NCBI RefSeq assembly: GCF_003286085.1
Contig: NW_020825288.1
Span: 15,066,001 to 15,130,000 of the forward strand
Direction: 5' to 3'
DNA: 64,000 bases
Source: Drosophila persimilis
Taxonomy: Eukaryota > Arthropoda > Insecta > Diptera > Drosophilidae
Numbering within the stretch: position 1 is the first letter of the stretch; each line of letters starts with the position of its first letter. The notes beneath the pieces are model-generated. The model was not told where the DNA came from. It was given only the letters and a program-made list of their open reading frames with translations, and did no database searches. The translations under genes and the position numbers were made by a program. Shown in pieces: positions 63,301 to 64,000 of this stretch.

Positions 63301-64000
63301 AAATTAATTGCGTATACGCTCCGTTGTACCTTAATTGTTTTTATTGGCCTGCAAACTGAGTGGAATGGGAATGCAATAGTTGTGGGGATTATTTATCAGT
63401 TCGATTGGAATGAGTATGAAACTTTAAGTGGTTATATTTTGCATTTTTAAATTTACACAAGTTTCAGTCCAATCATCATTTACGACAATGACTGGCAGAT
63501 GCACATGGCGAACCAGAAGCCACAATCAAAAGGGATAGCTCAATAAAGAAGGATTATTTCCCACAGAGTGACCTTTGGCGCTGATGGGGCAGGCATCATA
63601 AAAGCGAAGCCTGTTGATAAGCGTATGAACCCCAGTCTCAATGGCCTTATAAAAGCCCAGCAGGTATCAGCTTTTCAATCAATGGCAACTGCACAAACTA
63701 TCAATGGGTGTCGGCTAGGGATCCGGAGAGGAATGGCACTGCATAGATGCGACTGACAGCTGCTTCAGCAGTTCAGCAGTTGCCAAGACCCGGATACGGG
63801 GCAACGAGAGTCGCAGTTATCTCTGGCATATGCAGGAAGGGCAGAGGATGGGGCGGACACGTACTGGGAATCGCCGTGATGATGCTGGGGGAAGCACCAG
63901 AAGCAACAAAAGTTCAATTTGGCGCTACAAAGTCTGTACAAAGAAAACAAAATCTACTTGCAAAAGGCAAAACATGTAACAGAAAACGTGGAAAACGAGA
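60351..64000. other. Non-coding right end, probably intron of the SDR gene
   Basis: I find no further SDR exon on the minus strand (no TGxxxGxG or YxxxK motif). Apart from one isolated exon-like segment on the plus strand (61,295-61,371), only AT-rich and CA-rich sequence is visible. Confidence 0.5.
61295..61371 (+). other. Isolated exon-like segment, 77 nt
   Basis: The segment is flanked by a TTTCCAG acceptor and a CAG|GTAAGA donor. One frame is open through all 77 nt (1 + 25 codons + 1), reading VSPRVITHTLPVNIWRLRPG and then TNSPA. It is clearly more GC-rich than the surrounding AT-rich DNA. It may be an exon of a plus-strand gene with huge introns, or a chance match. I do not recognise the peptide. 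Confidence 0.3.

Overview
The window is nuclear DNA of a fruit fly, genus Drosophila. The genes are intron-split, with typical 55-75 nt fly introns. Protein kinase D and divergent ionotropic receptors are recognisable. Degraded DINE-1/INE-1-like repeats and dense dinucleotide microsatellites (CA, GA, GAA) fill the spacers. A Sophophora species outside the melanogaster group is my guess. The presence of PKD and an IR cluster suggests Muller element E (3R in D. melanogaster), but that is recall, not something read here.

Layout, left to right. (1) 40-9172, minus strand: a large gene whose 890-codon acidic and low-complexity first coding exon splices over a 3.4 kb AT-rich intron to at least nine short exons of continuous coiled coil. 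The gene runs off the left edge. (2) 9.2-14.9 kb: non-coding, with DINE-1-like debris and a 312-bp tandem duplication. (3) 14.9-21.2 kb: an ionotropic receptor cluster. It holds a rearranged pseudogene (+), an intact 606-aa gene (+) and an intact 609-aa gene (-); the two intact genes are convergent. All three share upstream blocks, and the intact pair shows a 320-nt stretch that differs at one base. (4) 21.2-30 kb: non-coding, with a retrotransposon integrase fragment next to an array shaped like heat-shock elements. (5) 29,992-31,957, minus: a three-exon gene for a Gln/His/Asp-rich protein with one membrane segment. A small TA-flanked MITE lies in its first intron. (6) 32-42.3 kb: non-coding. 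(7) 42,343-43,183, minus: a three-exon gene for a small signal-peptide protein with a polybasic site. (8) 44,233-48,857, minus: complete protein kinase D in seven coding exons, with an in-frame 73-codon open frame beyond its stop codon. (9) 49-56.6 kb: non-coding. (10) 56,646-57,945, minus: an intronless, twice-frameshifted copy of Rca1 (Emi1/FBXO5 family). (11) 59,831-60,350, minus: the last two exons of a retinol-dehydrogenase-like SDR whose 5' part lies off the right edge. (12) 60.4-64 kb: non-coding, apart from one isolated exon-like segment on the plus strand.

These genes do not form a pathway; this is ordinary fly gene order with large introns and spacers. The most interesting items are the PKD read-through candidate, the mosaic IR pair with a shared upstream motif, the Rca1 copy, the heat-shock-element-like array and the MITE.
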